A stretch of DNA of 64,000 nt. It comes from Apostichopus japonicus. Its lineage: Eukaryota; Echinodermata; Holothuroidea; Aspidochirotida; Stichopodidae. Below are positions 23,968 through 34,914 of this stretch, piece by piece. The stretch spans positions 1,238,501-1,302,500 of the forward strand of contig NC_092579.1 in NCBI RefSeq assembly GCF_037975245.1, written 5' to 3'. Every line of letters starts with the position of its first letter. The stretch's first letter is position 1. The notes beneath the pieces were generated by a model. The model made no database searches. It saw only the letters and a program-made list of their open reading frames with translations, and was not told the origin of the DNA. Both the position numbers and the translations under genes were made by a program.

Positions 23968-24814
23968 TTTGAGACTGATGGCCCGCCATAGAGATCATCT
24001 ATTTCCTTCCTGACGCAAACAAGCAGTCAAAAGAACACAGAGTGTATAACATTAATCTGTTGAAAAAAATTTTAGGAGACGATGTGTGCAATCAGTTGCT
24101 CTTTGTGCATGCCTACTCAGGATGTGATTCTACTTCAAGGATTTTCGGCAACGGAAAAAGTCAGCCTTCCAAAAATTAGTGACATCTGATCCTGTCATGA
24201 AGTCCTGTGCTAGTGCATGCATTCTTCAAAACAAATCTCAATAGCACATATCAGATCTTGGCGAAGACCTGATGGTTGATCTCTTTGGTGACAAGTCTAC
24301 CGACACGCTATCATCACTGCGCCATATCATTTTCACCAAAAAAGAACGGCTTCCCCCAGGATCACCTGCAACATGATTCCATAGCCAACGTGTGTACTTT
24401 CAAAGTATGGTATGGAAGGGGATGGCAAATGAAATGAACCCAACTGAATGGGGATGGAAACAGGAAAATGATCAGTTAATTCCAATTATGACCCAAAACA
24501 ATGCTACGCCTGACAAACTCTTGAAAATAATCCATTGCAACCGTTCGAGGGGACGCAAATTCTCTCGATGCAGCTGCAGACGCTATGGACTCCCCTGCAC
24601 TGATGCATGTGGCCCTTGCCAAACTGAAAACTGTGACAATCCTAACAACACTCAGGAGGTCGATACTGAGGAGGAGGAGGATGACACTCAAAACTGAACG
24701 CTCTGAAACTTATTGTATGGAAAAAGGTGTTTGTGCATTAGATGATGGTGGGCAGCTGAAGGTCATGAGTTCAATTTCATAATGATTTAACAGTTCAGTG
24801 ATATCCAAAGTTGT

Positions 24815-25212
24815 CTTAATGTGTTCTTTGCCCCCAAAAACATAGGGATAGACACCAAGATCATCAAATTTGAGATGATATTACATAGTTATGATCATTA
24901 AGAGGTTCCGGCGGCTATCTTGAAAAAAACTTTTCCGGGGGTCCTACTTTGGTAAACATTTAGTATGTTATAAAGTACACTAAACCCTACCAGAATCAGT
25001 TGAGAAACCTTTTGTAGCATTTTTTTTTGGGGGGGGGGGGGTGGGTAAACTGTATTTGACCTGACTACTACAACTTGCAAGCCAACAGAAGCTCATTTGA
25101 AACCCCATCCAATGATTTTCTCTGATGAATACCAACAGATACCATAGTAGGTGTTCAGAGAATAATGAGTGGAGCATGTAATTGTCACTGCTATTCCTGC
25201 TCCCTGGAGTTC
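24815..25212 (-). repeat. right long inverted arm
   Basis: This is the reverse complement of the left arm. It starts at TTCTTTGCCCCCAAAAACAT and ends at TGCTCCCTGGAGTTC. It holds a longer G-run (25029-25044) where the left arm has six C. Confidence 0.9.
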
Positions 25213-25479
25213 CATTGAACTTCTCAATCAGATGGATGTGAGCGAAGCTATTTCTTGACAAACTTCAAGTAGCTTCTCATTTGAAATGTAGTACATATAT
25301 AATAGTTTTCACCATGAAAATCTGTACTCCCTATCCTCTTCCTGTAAAACTGTTGTCTTATATGGGACAGCAGGTAGTATTCTGCAAGTTCTAAAACACC
25401 CTCCAGGATTAATTACTTCATGTGTTTCATGTCAACACGATACACTGAAACAATAGTTTTTATTTAAGCCAAAATTAAT

Positions 25480-25995
25480 CCCAGTAAACATTTTGACGTC
25501 GGATCGACGTCGGGTTTAGGTCCAGATGGTCGGTTTAACGTCGGTGTCCAACATAAGTACGGTAGTAGTTCAGACGTCGGATTGACGTCACAAATTTAAC
25601 CTTCCACTTTTAGACGTCCTAAGGACTGCGGATGGACGTTTGTTAATATCATAATTATATAAAGGTAGTCTTTAGGACGTCGGATGACAGCCCTTTAATA
25701 TAAGTCGCGTTTCAATGGTCCATCCGACGCCGAAATAACCTTTTATAATGAACCTATAATAAAAGGTTCGTTGGATCGAAGTCGGATGAACTACGGACAG
25801 GCGACGTCGGACTGAGAACGTCCCTCCGACGCTCAAACGACCAGTCAGAATAGACTAGTCATAAACGGTTAGTTGGATCGACGTCCGCTCAACTACGGAC
25901 AGGCGACGTCGCACTGAGAACGTCCCCCGACGCTCAAACGACCAGTCAGAATAGAATAATCATAAGCGGTTAGTTGGATCGACGTCGGATGAACC
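25480..25995. repeat. GACGTC-rich repeat cluster
   Basis: Words such as GACGTCGGATCGACGTCGG recur. Two tandem units of roughly 110 bp, each with CGACGCTCAAACGACCAGTC, start near 25770 and 25870. The rest is a more diverged copy of the same motif. No coding signal. Confidence 0.75.
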
Positions 25996-27267
25996 ACGGA
26001 CCCCCTCCTCCACCCCTCATACTTGGTTAACTTTAACACTGCAATCCTTGGTGTGACTTTATCTATTTCTGGTTTGCTGCCATCTCTATTTTATCTATTT
26101 TACCTATTTTTCCGCACTGTCTTACCAAATCTAAGAAGGAACGTCCAAGTACGATCAACTATTGGTAAGTCCAAGACGTAATTGATTTCGAAGTTATCCC
26201 AAATATCAAAAGAGTACCTTCTCAAGAACAAATTAATGAAATTAATTACAAGAAATTAATATTTCATCATCAAAACTTAACAGTTGTCGAAGAGATTAGT
26301 AATGTGGAAATACCACCAATCAATTACTGCAGGTTGAAACTAATATCAATTTAATCTATGATTAAAAGAAGAATTTGCAAAATGGTAACGGTAATTTGAC
26401 AAAACAATTTGTTCCACAAAAAAAGAAAAAAAGAAAGAATATCAGCATGATTGAGGTTTATTTATTTTATTTATGTGGCATTAAATAAGTTTGATACTTG
26501 TTAGGTTTAGCGATATAGATATGCTGTGAAATGATAGCAAACAGAGGAACAGACTCCTATGGATTTTTGTTGACTCTGTTTTTTGTTCGTCAAAAGGCAA
26601 TTAATAACAGCATGAAAACTGAAAGTCCAATTAAATGGGACATTCAGCCTTTTGTTGCAATGGGAACTCTTTATCACCTACTTAAACCAGATTTTGGCTT
26701 TTAAGTGCTATGCTGTACCTCTTACCTTTACTCATGTAAAAGCTCTTCAGCGCACAAACAAAACATAGTTTTGTGTTCTCTATAATAGGTTTTTAGAAAC
26801 AGGTTAATTTAAATTAGAGTTATTATCCTGGACTGGATTTATTGTCTTTATATGTAATTTCACTTTGACTGGATTTGATATTGTCTAGTGATATGAATTT
26901 CTGTCATATAAAATGCCTATTTGAATTAGACACACACAGCTACAATGTACTTATGATACTTGCTTTCCTCTGTTGTCATTGAACAGCTACAGTTTGAGAT
27001 ATGCTTCATAAAGCTCACAACAGCTGTGTGTGTTTCATACTTTAGTCTGGTTTCATGAATTATTCAGCATTCCACTCTTGTTGCAATGAGGTCATGTTTT
27101 TACCAATCTTGACATCATTATGAAACCAAATATGAAATTATTAGGATAAGTGAATGCAATCCATAGTGTTGGATTGATTTAAATCATGTTAACCTTTTGT
27201 TTCTTTCAATTAATTATTTCTCCATATTTTCATCCCTCTGCTTTCCTCCTCCCCTTCCCCATTTTAG
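25996..27267. other. non-coding; possible intron
   Basis: No recognised gene. A good donor (ATTG/GTAAGT at 26161) with an upstream AG could end a small exon. It would be the only candidate partner seen for the terminal exon at 27268, and it is speculative. Confidence 0.3.
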
Positions 27268-27387
27268 AACAACCAGTTCATCAAGCAGTCTGAATCAGAG
27301 GAGATAGATGTGGAGATATATTTTTCAGACATCATCTCCAAGATGGGCGAAATGGGTTTCTTGCCTCACTCTAAGGAGTTACCATGA
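27268..27387 (+). CDS. candidate orphan terminal exon
   Basis: A pyrimidine-rich tract ending CCATTTTAG is a strong splice acceptor. The 120 nt that follow are open in one frame and end in TGA, coding for 39 residues (NNQFIKQSESEEIDVEIYF, then a further 20). The composition is protein-like and acidic. No upstream ATG exon can be assigned, and the family is not recognised. It could be the last exon of a gene whose other exons lie in 25.3-27.2 kb or farther upstream, or a chance frame. Confidence 0.35.
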   Translation, partial: NNQFIKQSESEEIDVEIYFSDIISKMGEMGFLPHSKELP

Positions 27388-27399
27388 AAACAGTCGTCT

Positions 27400-27720
27400 T
27401 CCTCCTCCTCCTTCTCCTCCTCCTCCTCCTCCTCCTCCTCCTCCTCCAAGATCTACGACGATGAGCAATCAGCATTTTGTACAAGACATTCTTTTGTTTT
27501 CTCTCGGATTGCATTCTTACACGTGACAGCCAAAAAGAGATGCTTTTGTAAAAGGCTCAAAAAAGTAAAAAAAGAGTAATAATAGATTCACTGTCGGCAT
27601 ATATTTCAGTTGATGAAGATCCTGCTCTCGAAAGAACTGGTAAACGGTTACAGATGGAGGCACAGTACCGCAAGGGAGAGAGAGAGAGAGAGAGAGAGAG
27701 GTGGGTGGAGAGAGAGAGAC
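27400..27720. repeat. CTC and GA simple repeats
   Basis: A CTCCTC tract (27404-27448) and a GAGA tract (about 27676-27718) are present. The 72-codon frame with a proline run over the first is an artefact of the repeat. Confidence 0.85.
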
Positions 27721-29635
27721 ATATTGTATGGGGTACAAATCTTGCTTGTTGTCATAGTTATGAGTAATGAGATATTCTCAATATTTTAGTGAAAGGTCTG
27801 TGTGCAAGACAATGATTTTCCACTTTACAAGGCAGTCGACTATGAAATTTTATTACAGGTAAAGCTTTAGTGAATGGTCGCGCAATGCTATTCCCTTTGT
27901 AGCTGTAGTTGTGCTATGTAATTGTGAATGTTTTTCAAGTCTCGTAACATTGCCTGCAGGAAAAGCAGAGGAAAAAAATGTTGTTTTTTCCCCTCTGGCA
28001 GCAATATCCGCAGATGTTCTAACAAATCGGAGTCATCGTGTAATCTAACATTTCTTCTGCTGATCATTCGTTGAAACTCATTAAAATAAGAGAACATTAA
28101 CTACATGTTTAAATGATAAACGTGGTAATTCAAACTATAAACGATTCAGTGTTCGAATCGTGATTGGATGGTTTTTCATATTGCTGATAAATATTCATGA
28201 TGTATTATTATTTGTGTGAGTTTAGAGAATGTTACGTTGCGTCCAGCACAATAATGTGTAAGTGATTATTAAACCAATTGATAACTTAGTGAGCAAATTT
28301 GAATCAATAAAAATGATGATATGCTTTAGTGGTATTCCTGTTTTATAGCTTCCAGGGTGTCCTTGAAGTAGGGCAGTCCCAAGTATCCACATGATGGCTC
28401 CTAATTATCCATCAAAAATGTTCTTGTTTGTGAATGATATATACCACTGGAAAGCATCTGTTTTGTCAGTTGACAAGCTTTTCATTCAGCTATACCCTTA
28501 CATATATGGTGAATATGTGTTAGCATATATGTTTGCATATTTATGAGGCCTAGATTTTATCAGTTGGGTCATTTTTTATTCCTAGCAGAAAACGTGCACT
28601 TAAACCTCCTATAAAGGTTTCTCCCTCTGAGCTCCAAGTTGTCAACAGGTTATTTCAAATGGGCACAGACTGATCCAAAGGGTTCAAAGATTAAAAATCT
28701 CAAATGGTGGAAAACTTGGCCAATTTCTCAAAACTATTTCACAATGTATAAAAACAGTCAACCATATGTGACTATTTTGATCTTAGGTAGCAGGTTATAT
28801 CTTTGTAACCTTTAAGTTAGTTCAGAAACATGGGTGAGAATGTCATTGTTTGTTGAAGTTGGAGGAGGGGAGAATGTCATTGTTTGTTAAGTTGGGGGAG
28901 GGGAGAGGGAGAAGAGGGGAGGGGATGGGAGTTTAATTGCCTTAACATGGACAGTAGTACTTATTTTCATAACTTTCTCGATGAGGATGTATATTAACTG
29001 TCTTGTAGAATCTCAAAGGAACTTGGCCGAAATCGACAGATTTAAGATGGCAAGTGATGGGAAAAACCAAACCAAGGCTTTAAATTTGAAGATGCTGACA
29101 TTTTGATTATGTTTAAATTGTCACTAGAGAGCATATGTAGTTGCTGGGCCACGGTTTCCTCTACAATGGTTTGTTTCACATGTTCAGATGGCTTACTTCT
29201 TGCATTAAGTCTATGTTTTTATGGACCACCTTCAGTTTCTGTAAGATGTGCAGAAGAGTATGCTTATTTTTGAGGGGGGGGGGGACAGATTGATGAGGAT
29301 GAACTCCCCTCCCCAATAACTCGATACACAAGTAGGGAACTTTTGGCAAAGGGAGAGTGTGTTACGGGCAGGGTGTTGGCAGTGGATATTTCAATGTCAG
29401 ATTATAAGCGTTTTCTCAGGATATATATACTTCCGAAATCAAAGGAATCTATGCAATGGTGATGCTTGTATGTTTATTTGAACGTGCGCTTGTGTGTGAC
29501 ACTTTGGCTTGTAAACAGGAGTACTCAAGCAAGAACATGATGCATAAACGTCATATTGAGTAACAAGGAAATTAATGATATTGTTGGAGATCAAAGGTTA
29601 TTTGAGGTCAACAGAGGTCAGAGGTTGTACATACG
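27721..29635. other. non-coding stretch
   Basis: No gene is supported. A 36-bp segment with GAATGTCATTGTTTGTT is tandemly duplicated near 28842-28910. A G-run lies at 29274. A 69-codon minus-strand frame (27888-28097) looks protein-like but has no other support. Confidence 0.4.
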
Positions 29636-30001
29636 CAGTGGCGTAGGAAGGTACTTTTGAGTGGGGGGCTGAAGACTGATGGCCGGCCTGGGGGAAGGTT
29701 CTAAGGGGAGGGGGTGCCCCTCCCCTTTGGAATTTTTTTGCATTTTCAGGTGGCCTCAGATGCAATTTGGTGCAATATAGCACACTTCAACACCCACTCC
29801 ATTTTGTAAATAATTTTGCATTTTCACCTGGCCTTAGATGCAATTTGGTGCTCCAAATGAGATTTTTTTCTCATTTGGAAATGAAAAAGAGGTTTTCTGA
29901 CTTGCGAAGCGGGGGGGGGGGGGGGAATGATACTTCCGCCCCACCATATTTTTCACGGGGGGGGGGCTGGCGACCCCAGCCCCCCGGTTCCTACGCCCTT
30001 G
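29636..30001. mobile_element. hAT-like MITE with 8-bp target duplication
   Basis: The 366-bp element runs from CAGTGGCGTAGGAAGG to GGTTCCTACGCCCTTG. It is flanked by exact TACATACG repeats (29628-29635, 30002-30009). It contains two copies of AGATGCAATTTGGTGC. The same family occurs in reverse at 61454-61767. Confidence 0.92.
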
Positions 30002-30109
30002 TACATACGAGAACTGCAAAAGTGGAAGTTTGGATAAACTTGATGTTCGGTATTTGGATACACAGTGTTAATTGAAGGAAAACTATACTGGAACTGGTGA
30101 AGGTCTGGT

Positions 30110-30180
30110 CAAAGGTCAACAGAGGTCAACAGAGGTCAACAGAAGTCAACAGAGGTCAACAGAGGTCAACAGAGGTCAAA
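30110..30180 (+). repeat. AGGTCAACAG tandem repeat
   Basis: Seven 10-bp units of AGGTCAACAG occur with one A variant. Confidence 0.95.
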
Positions 30181-30769
30181 GTGAAAACCTTCCTTTAATG
30201 TTTGTTCAGCAGAAGTCTCTCTCTACTGTAAATGAGTCTTTACTTATTTTACCTATTGCAAACCCACAAAAGAAAGCCTATATATCACTTTCAAGTTTCT
30301 CAAATAACTGAATGAAACACGATAACATAAATATATTCTGCTTCCACTTTCGGTGGTTTTGTGTGTGTGAGTAAGCTATCAAGAATATGCTTGGTCATAA
30401 TTAAGTACTTTCATTTAATCCTTCCTTCAAACACAGGTAGGTGCCTTCAAACTTTCACTTTTGTCAGCTTTCAATAGACGTGTTGTTTGTTATTACTTTG
30501 GCATAGTACTAATGTATGTAATACTTCCTTAAACACAAATGTGTGCATTAGTCTCTGACTGCCTCTGGACTTCTACCGTGTCATAACATGAAGCGGTGTA
30601 ATAATATGTACTTACAGGTATGCTGCCATATTTTGACACATGCATTGTAGAGTGTAACGTATTGTACATCGATATATAGACTAATCTTACGATCTCTATG
30701 GAAAACTACAAAGAAGAATTAGGGAGCTATAACGAAGTGACTTCATACAGGAAGAATGTTTGGAATAGC

Positions 30770-30860
30770 TGATGATCGTCGCAGCAGACGGCTATACTTG
30801 CACGAAGATATCAAATTACGGCCTCCTATTGTCTGATTTATATTGAAGATATATGAATGA
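30770..30860 (+). pseudogene. partial copy of membrane-gene exon 1 start
   Basis: GCAGCAGACGGCTATA, followed by TTACGGCCTCCTATTGTCTG and TTTATATTGAAGATAT, mirrors the start of the true exon 1 (30935) and the decayed third copy (50131-50215). The start codon is lost. It appears to be a truncated duplicate lying directly upstream of the intact gene. Confidence 0.6.
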
Positions 30861-30934
30861 ATTTCAAGAACATTGATATTTCACGAGAAGTTTGATTGAA
30901 TTAACCAATATTTGGTAGAAATCGACTTGGCATC

Positions 30935-33923
30935 ATGGAAGACGGACCATGGCCACCTATCGTCTGGTTTATAATGAAGATATCAGCTATATTTTATCAT
31001 AGACAAATTGTCGGTCAGCGAAGGTGTATGTCATGTGAGAAAGAATTTTACAAGAATGCCCGACGAGTACGCGACACCGCTAGAACTGTATCTGACGGCT
31101 ATCGGCGATCCCGTAAACATGAAGACTTTGATCTAACTTCCTGCTACGAGACGGTTTATGATGATAGCAGCATAACACGGGAAGGATCATCTAGTGAATG
31201 CTTGGCATGTGAATCACTTTGGTGGGATCGTTATGGTCACGTGATGAAATACACAGAAGAATCGATTGGTAAGATATACTTAACTGTATGGAAATTGCCA
31301 CTATGGAAATATCGGCTATCTAAAAATATATTGGGATATGTAGGTCAGTATATAGAGTGCGCACGGGAAGGGAGGGGCTGAGAGATCTCCAGGTGTGCTA
31401 CCTCATGCTTGCCCCCATCTCGTATGATATTAATTTAAAAAATTCAAGGAAGAAATTAAAATAAAATATAAAATAAAAATGAGAAAGTAAATGCTAAACT
31501 GAGAAAACGAAGGTTATTTCTTTTGGCATATAGGTTTATCAATAATATATAAGATGGCATTAAATGGTCTATGACAAACGTTTTACACGTTAACGCTTTC
31601 ATATTTGCACTCCCAAGGTGTGCTTGACTGTTTAAATTTCACTTTATTCCATTCATTATTTTTCTGAACAGGTTTTATAATCGTACTGTAAATTACCGTG
31701 TAGTTACAATATAGTGATTTGCAACACGGAAAAGTTTATAAGATACAGTGTGCCGGTTGCAAGATTAAATTTGTGTGAGAAGCTGTGTAAAGTACCCTAA
31801 AGTGCTCCCAAATATATATCAATATATGAACCGGAAAAATGAGATAGAAACTAATGAACTCCGACCCACCCCAAAGTACACAACCTACATAGGATGAGAA
31901 AGTGTTCACATAGAATGGTAACGAGACACTGTCAGTAAAGGAAGTTTCATATATACTGCATAAACTTTGCTGAGTTGTTGATGCTGTTATTATGGGGATG
32001 GGCGTGGGTGGTGGGAGGTGGGTGGTGGAGTGGGTGGTTGCTGTTTGTCAAACTGGGGTTCGAGAAGGGGGCTCTGATAGAAACGTTGGCTTTTATAAAG
32101 TGATGCAGAGTACTGACTATAGGAGAACCCGTGTGAATTTGCTTGGAATTCTTGTGGCACGGACGTGTTAACCTGACCCCTACGGTTCTTTGCGAAGTCT
32201 CGTTTTGGCGATAACTGTTTGACCCTCAGTAAAAACCTGACATCATTTTGTTTCTTTTCAGGTCTCAAGTATTGGAACCACCCAGGAAGTTGGTTCGTCT
32301 CCATTCTTATTCTGACTATCATAATTATTCTTGTGACTTACGAAGCTGTCGTACTTGAAAGAAATTATTTCGCTAAACATGATCGCATCGTGAATTTGTT
32401 GTCTTACATAGCATTCTACTCTCCACTAGTCGTCTTTCCGTGTATGACTGTCTATTCGAAGGTTAGAAGTGCATTCTCTTGGAGGGGAAGAGGAATATGG
32501 GCTACAACTCTAAATGCTCGCTTTATTGTACAGCGCCTCCAGTTTTTGGATCTTGCTGTCAAAGGTAAACGCTTTATCTTCTATCTATATCTCTTTTCCC
32601 GTCCACTCCCCACCACCCCACCTCTCCACCACTGCGTTGATTTTGTTTCCGTACTGGATACTACAGGATGCTTAGTGAAATAATCGGTACTATGGAGCTC
32701 TTCATGACACAGGTATGCGTGCAGCTGTACAGCAGCATTGTTGTTCTTGCCTTAGTATGCATGTACCGGGGCTCATAGCATCTCTTCACGACACAGGTAT
32801 TCGTGCAGCTGTATAGCAGCAGTTTACTCGTGACTGAGTATGTATGTAAATGGAGCCTCTGACAAAATCTTCATGACGCAGGTATGCGTGCAGCTGTACA
32901 GCAGCAGTTTATTCTTGACTGAGTATGTCCCATACGTTTACATTTGGCACACGTGGCGTCAAAAGTTTACGAGGATTCTAGACGTAAATTAGAGATAGTT
33001 AATGATGTCACTTAAGTATCTGATTCTTCTTACAGCTGATAATCAATGTTCTTTCAAAAGAAGCGTTTTTAAGGTACCATCAAGTGTAGTATTTCAATAT
33101 ACAGACATGGTTCCTATTCTTTACATGGTAATTTGTGCAAATGAACTTATGTGCCATGCCCCCACAAATTCTCTCAATACAGTAATACCAACATTCTTTC
33201 TCTCTTACAGGAGTACCGGCGAAACATTTCCTTGTCTTATGTCTCATTTGGCCTGTTTTTGCTGCAACTTACAGAACATATATTAAGTTAGGAATTAGGA
33301 GACAGACTGACTTATCTGATAAAATTAGTTGTCTAACCGTGGCTATTGCTGAGCTTATATGGGGTTGCTTTATGTTCCAGTTATTTCTGATAAGAATATC
33401 TTTTCAAAATCATTTTCAGCTTCTTTTGAACTTTCTACACAAATTTGAAGGAGAAACAGAATTATGCCAACAAGTAATAAGACGCGTGTTGGTCGATTTT
33501 AAATGTTATCAAAAATGCGTAGCTGCATATATGTCTGTCATGATACCCGCCTGTATCTTAGGCGCTGCGACTAGCATCTCGTGGTTCTACATGGTCAACG
33601 ACATGGTCAACGATGGTAGCAGAGACCACGAGTGGTTTGTAATGGAGAAAAACGTGAATTTTATGATCTGGTCCGATGTCGCCATGTTCTTTTGTCTTGG
33701 GCCTCTGGCTATTGGAGGATTCAACGCCAACTACATATGGGAGAACTTTCAGATCAGCGTGATCTTCATGAAACGCGATGAAGAGAGGAAATTCTGGGAT
33801 GATATCATTCGTTTTCTGAAGCAAGTCCAAGATGACGTGCCACTGATCTCTTTAACCACAGTCCTAGCGATGGTGGGTCTTTACGTCACTGTGGAATTTG
33901 GAAAGCAAGTAGTTGACTTTTGA
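30935..33923 (+). CDS. predicted seven-pass membrane protein, copy A
   Basis: Three exons (30935-31268, 32262-32564, 33211-33923) join in frame to 1350 nt (449 aa) with GT-AG, phase-1 introns. Exon 1 encodes a hydrophilic region of about 111 residues with C-x2-C pairs. Exons 2 and 3 encode about seven hydrophobic segments, starting at VSILILTIIIILVTYEA, then IVNLLSYIAFYSPLVVF, KHFLVLCLIWPVFAATY, ISCLTVAIAELIWGCFMF, a segment with SVMIPACILGAATSISW, NFMIWSDVAMFFCLGPLAI, and a last helix ending YVTVEFGKQVVDF. I do not recognise the family for certain. Seven helices and a short tail after the last one recall invertebrate gustatory-receptor-like proteins, but the diagnostic TYxxxxxQF is not matched (EF instead of QF). 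A paralogue follows at 43127. The minus-strand frame 31990-32322 is a shadow. Confidence 0.8.
32698..32910 (+). repeat. threefold intronic repeat
   Basis: The phrase TCATGACACAGGTATGCGTG with CAGCTGTACAGCAGCA recurs three times, about 85 bp apart, in intron 2 of copy A. One related copy (CACGACACAGGTCTAGTTGC) lies in the matching intron of copy B near 45450. No open frame links the units. Confidence 0.75.
33036..33073 (+). pseudogene. possible micro-exon, frame broken in copy A
   Basis: After TTCTTACAG there are 38 nt and then a GTACC donor. The counterpart in copy B (47502-47540) has 39 nt, which suits the phase-1 junctions. Here one A is missing from the A-run, so inclusion would shift exon 3 out of frame. 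Confidence 0.45.
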
Positions 33924-34035
33924 AGAGGGAACGTCGGTAGAAATCTCCGAATCTAGCTTTAACTTCAACATCTGATACACGACTTATGTCACAGATATAT
34001 ACTTTTTCCCTCTGTCGAACATGACAAATGGTTAA

Positions 34036-34270
34036 GGAGTGTTAGCTCAGTGGTTAACGCCGGTGCCTTTCAATCATAGGGTCCCCGGTTCGAGTCACTC
34101 CAAGATTAATGTATGTCGTCCAGTTACATAGTTGACAATTGACAATTCATAATCATGGACGTTAAATATGAATCTAAGAGACTGACTTCGGTCAGCTTGC
34201 GGCTTTGATAAGCCAATGATGGCTTCTTCGCGAGTTCCTGCTTGCAGGAGGATCTAAAATACATACATAC
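34036..34270 (+). mobile_element. tRNA-derived SINE
   Basis: The head 34036-34101 folds like a tRNA. GGAGTG pairs with CACTCC, the A box is TAGCTCAGTGGTTAACG, and the B box is GGTTCGAGTCA. A tRNA-unrelated body follows and ends in CATACATACA repeats. No intact tRNA is claimed, because the anticodon arm is irregular. Confidence 0.8.
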
Positions 34271-34883
34271 AAACGTACTGATCATCGTGATGCTCGTTAG
34301 ATCGCTTGAGTCCAATGTGGGATATGTATTTCTTTTATTTGCAGTACCGTCTCTCTTTTGCTCATTGTCAATATGCATTTTGATTTTGGAAAATATTTTG
34401 AGTTTCTACGTAGTTCAGTGGACAAATGATATAACAACGTAGCTAAGTATTCAGTATGCAGATATTGGTATCTAAGTTTATATTTTGTGTTGTCAATAAA
34501 TCCTACGAATTTTTCGCTTTTGTTATAACTCTGGGATTACGTAATGTATGTGTAAGCGTAACATAGTAATACACGGTTGGGTCAGTTAGGTATCTAGCAA
34601 CTGGCAATCACTCAAATCCATGGAAAAGAGTACAGGATTGTCAGGGCTGGTTTAAAAGAACAATGTTATCTTACATTGTTGTATTCTGTAAGGTTGTGAA
34701 GATGAACCTACATATTAATTATATGCAAATTAGGTAAAGTATATTTACATATTTGATGCGAAGCTAGTAACATGTAGTATTGCTGTGTCCAGGGACGTCG
34801 ATAGAGGGGGTGTCTCCACCCCCCCCCAAAAAAAAAAAAAAAAAAAAAAACTTGGTAAAACTGACGATAGTTGGAAAATTAAT

Positions 34884-34914
34884 GTGCGACAGTCGGAATA
34901 TCCGACTGTCGCAC
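34884..34914. repeat. 13-bp perfect hairpin
   Basis: GTGCGACAGTCGG, then AATAT, then its exact reverse complement. It lies about 30 bp after a C-run/A-run (34819-34850). Isolated; no linked gene. Confidence 0.8.

Larger units (their letters stand above)
21743..24697 (+). pseudogene. uncharacterised nuclease-like/Cys-rich protein, relic
   Basis: Successive + frames encode one protein broken by frameshifts near 21890, 22200 and 22700. Segments in order: a region with TIVTFDQPLYWKA (near 22011); GKAVQRALRGHL (near 22220); LDGFHVVHRSNQCWAGLS followed by DLVIEQTLMRS and STGGLTRGSGM (22690-22820); TLRNIVNGIVAGPNE (near 23020); a GCDSTS...GNGK segment (about 24000-24160); and the Cys-rich tail SRCSCRRYGLPCTDACGPCQ plus an acidic end (24565-24697). 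I recognise this order from large uncharacterised proteins found in many copies in cnidarian, arthropod and echinoderm genomes. HAYSGCDSTSRIFGNGK resembles the metal-site/helical motif of FEN1/XPG-like nucleases (GxDxxxxxxGxGxK). That link is inference. It is certainly inactive here: stops, frameshifts and two insertions. Confidence 0.75.
21266..25212. mobile_element. long-inverted-repeat element with relic protein
   Basis: Two arms of about 400 bp in opposite orientation (21266-21676 and about 24815-25212) enclose the broken remains of one multi-domain protein. The arms differ by roughly one base in ten with several indels. Outer edges are set by GAACTCC(T/A)GGGAGCAGG on both sides; similarity may run a few bases further and no target duplication is evident. 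The left side has extra rearrangement: 21204-21237 repeats part of the arm and is itself inverted at 21702-21737. A MITE and a minisatellite have since entered the body. Arms this long around an ORF of this family suggest a DNA transposon, but the superfamily is unknown to me. Confidence 0.75.

Noticed and set aside
27888-28097. 69-codon minus-strand ORF with protein-like composition
   Set aside because: No homology recognised, no splice sites assigned, and no paralogue in the window.
31990-32322. 110-codon minus-strand ORF
   Set aside because: Lies antisense to exon 2 of the membrane-protein gene; a shadow frame.
34036-34101. Genuine tRNA gene
   Set aside because: The acceptor and A/B boxes are tRNA-like, but the anticodon arm is irregular and a SINE body follows.
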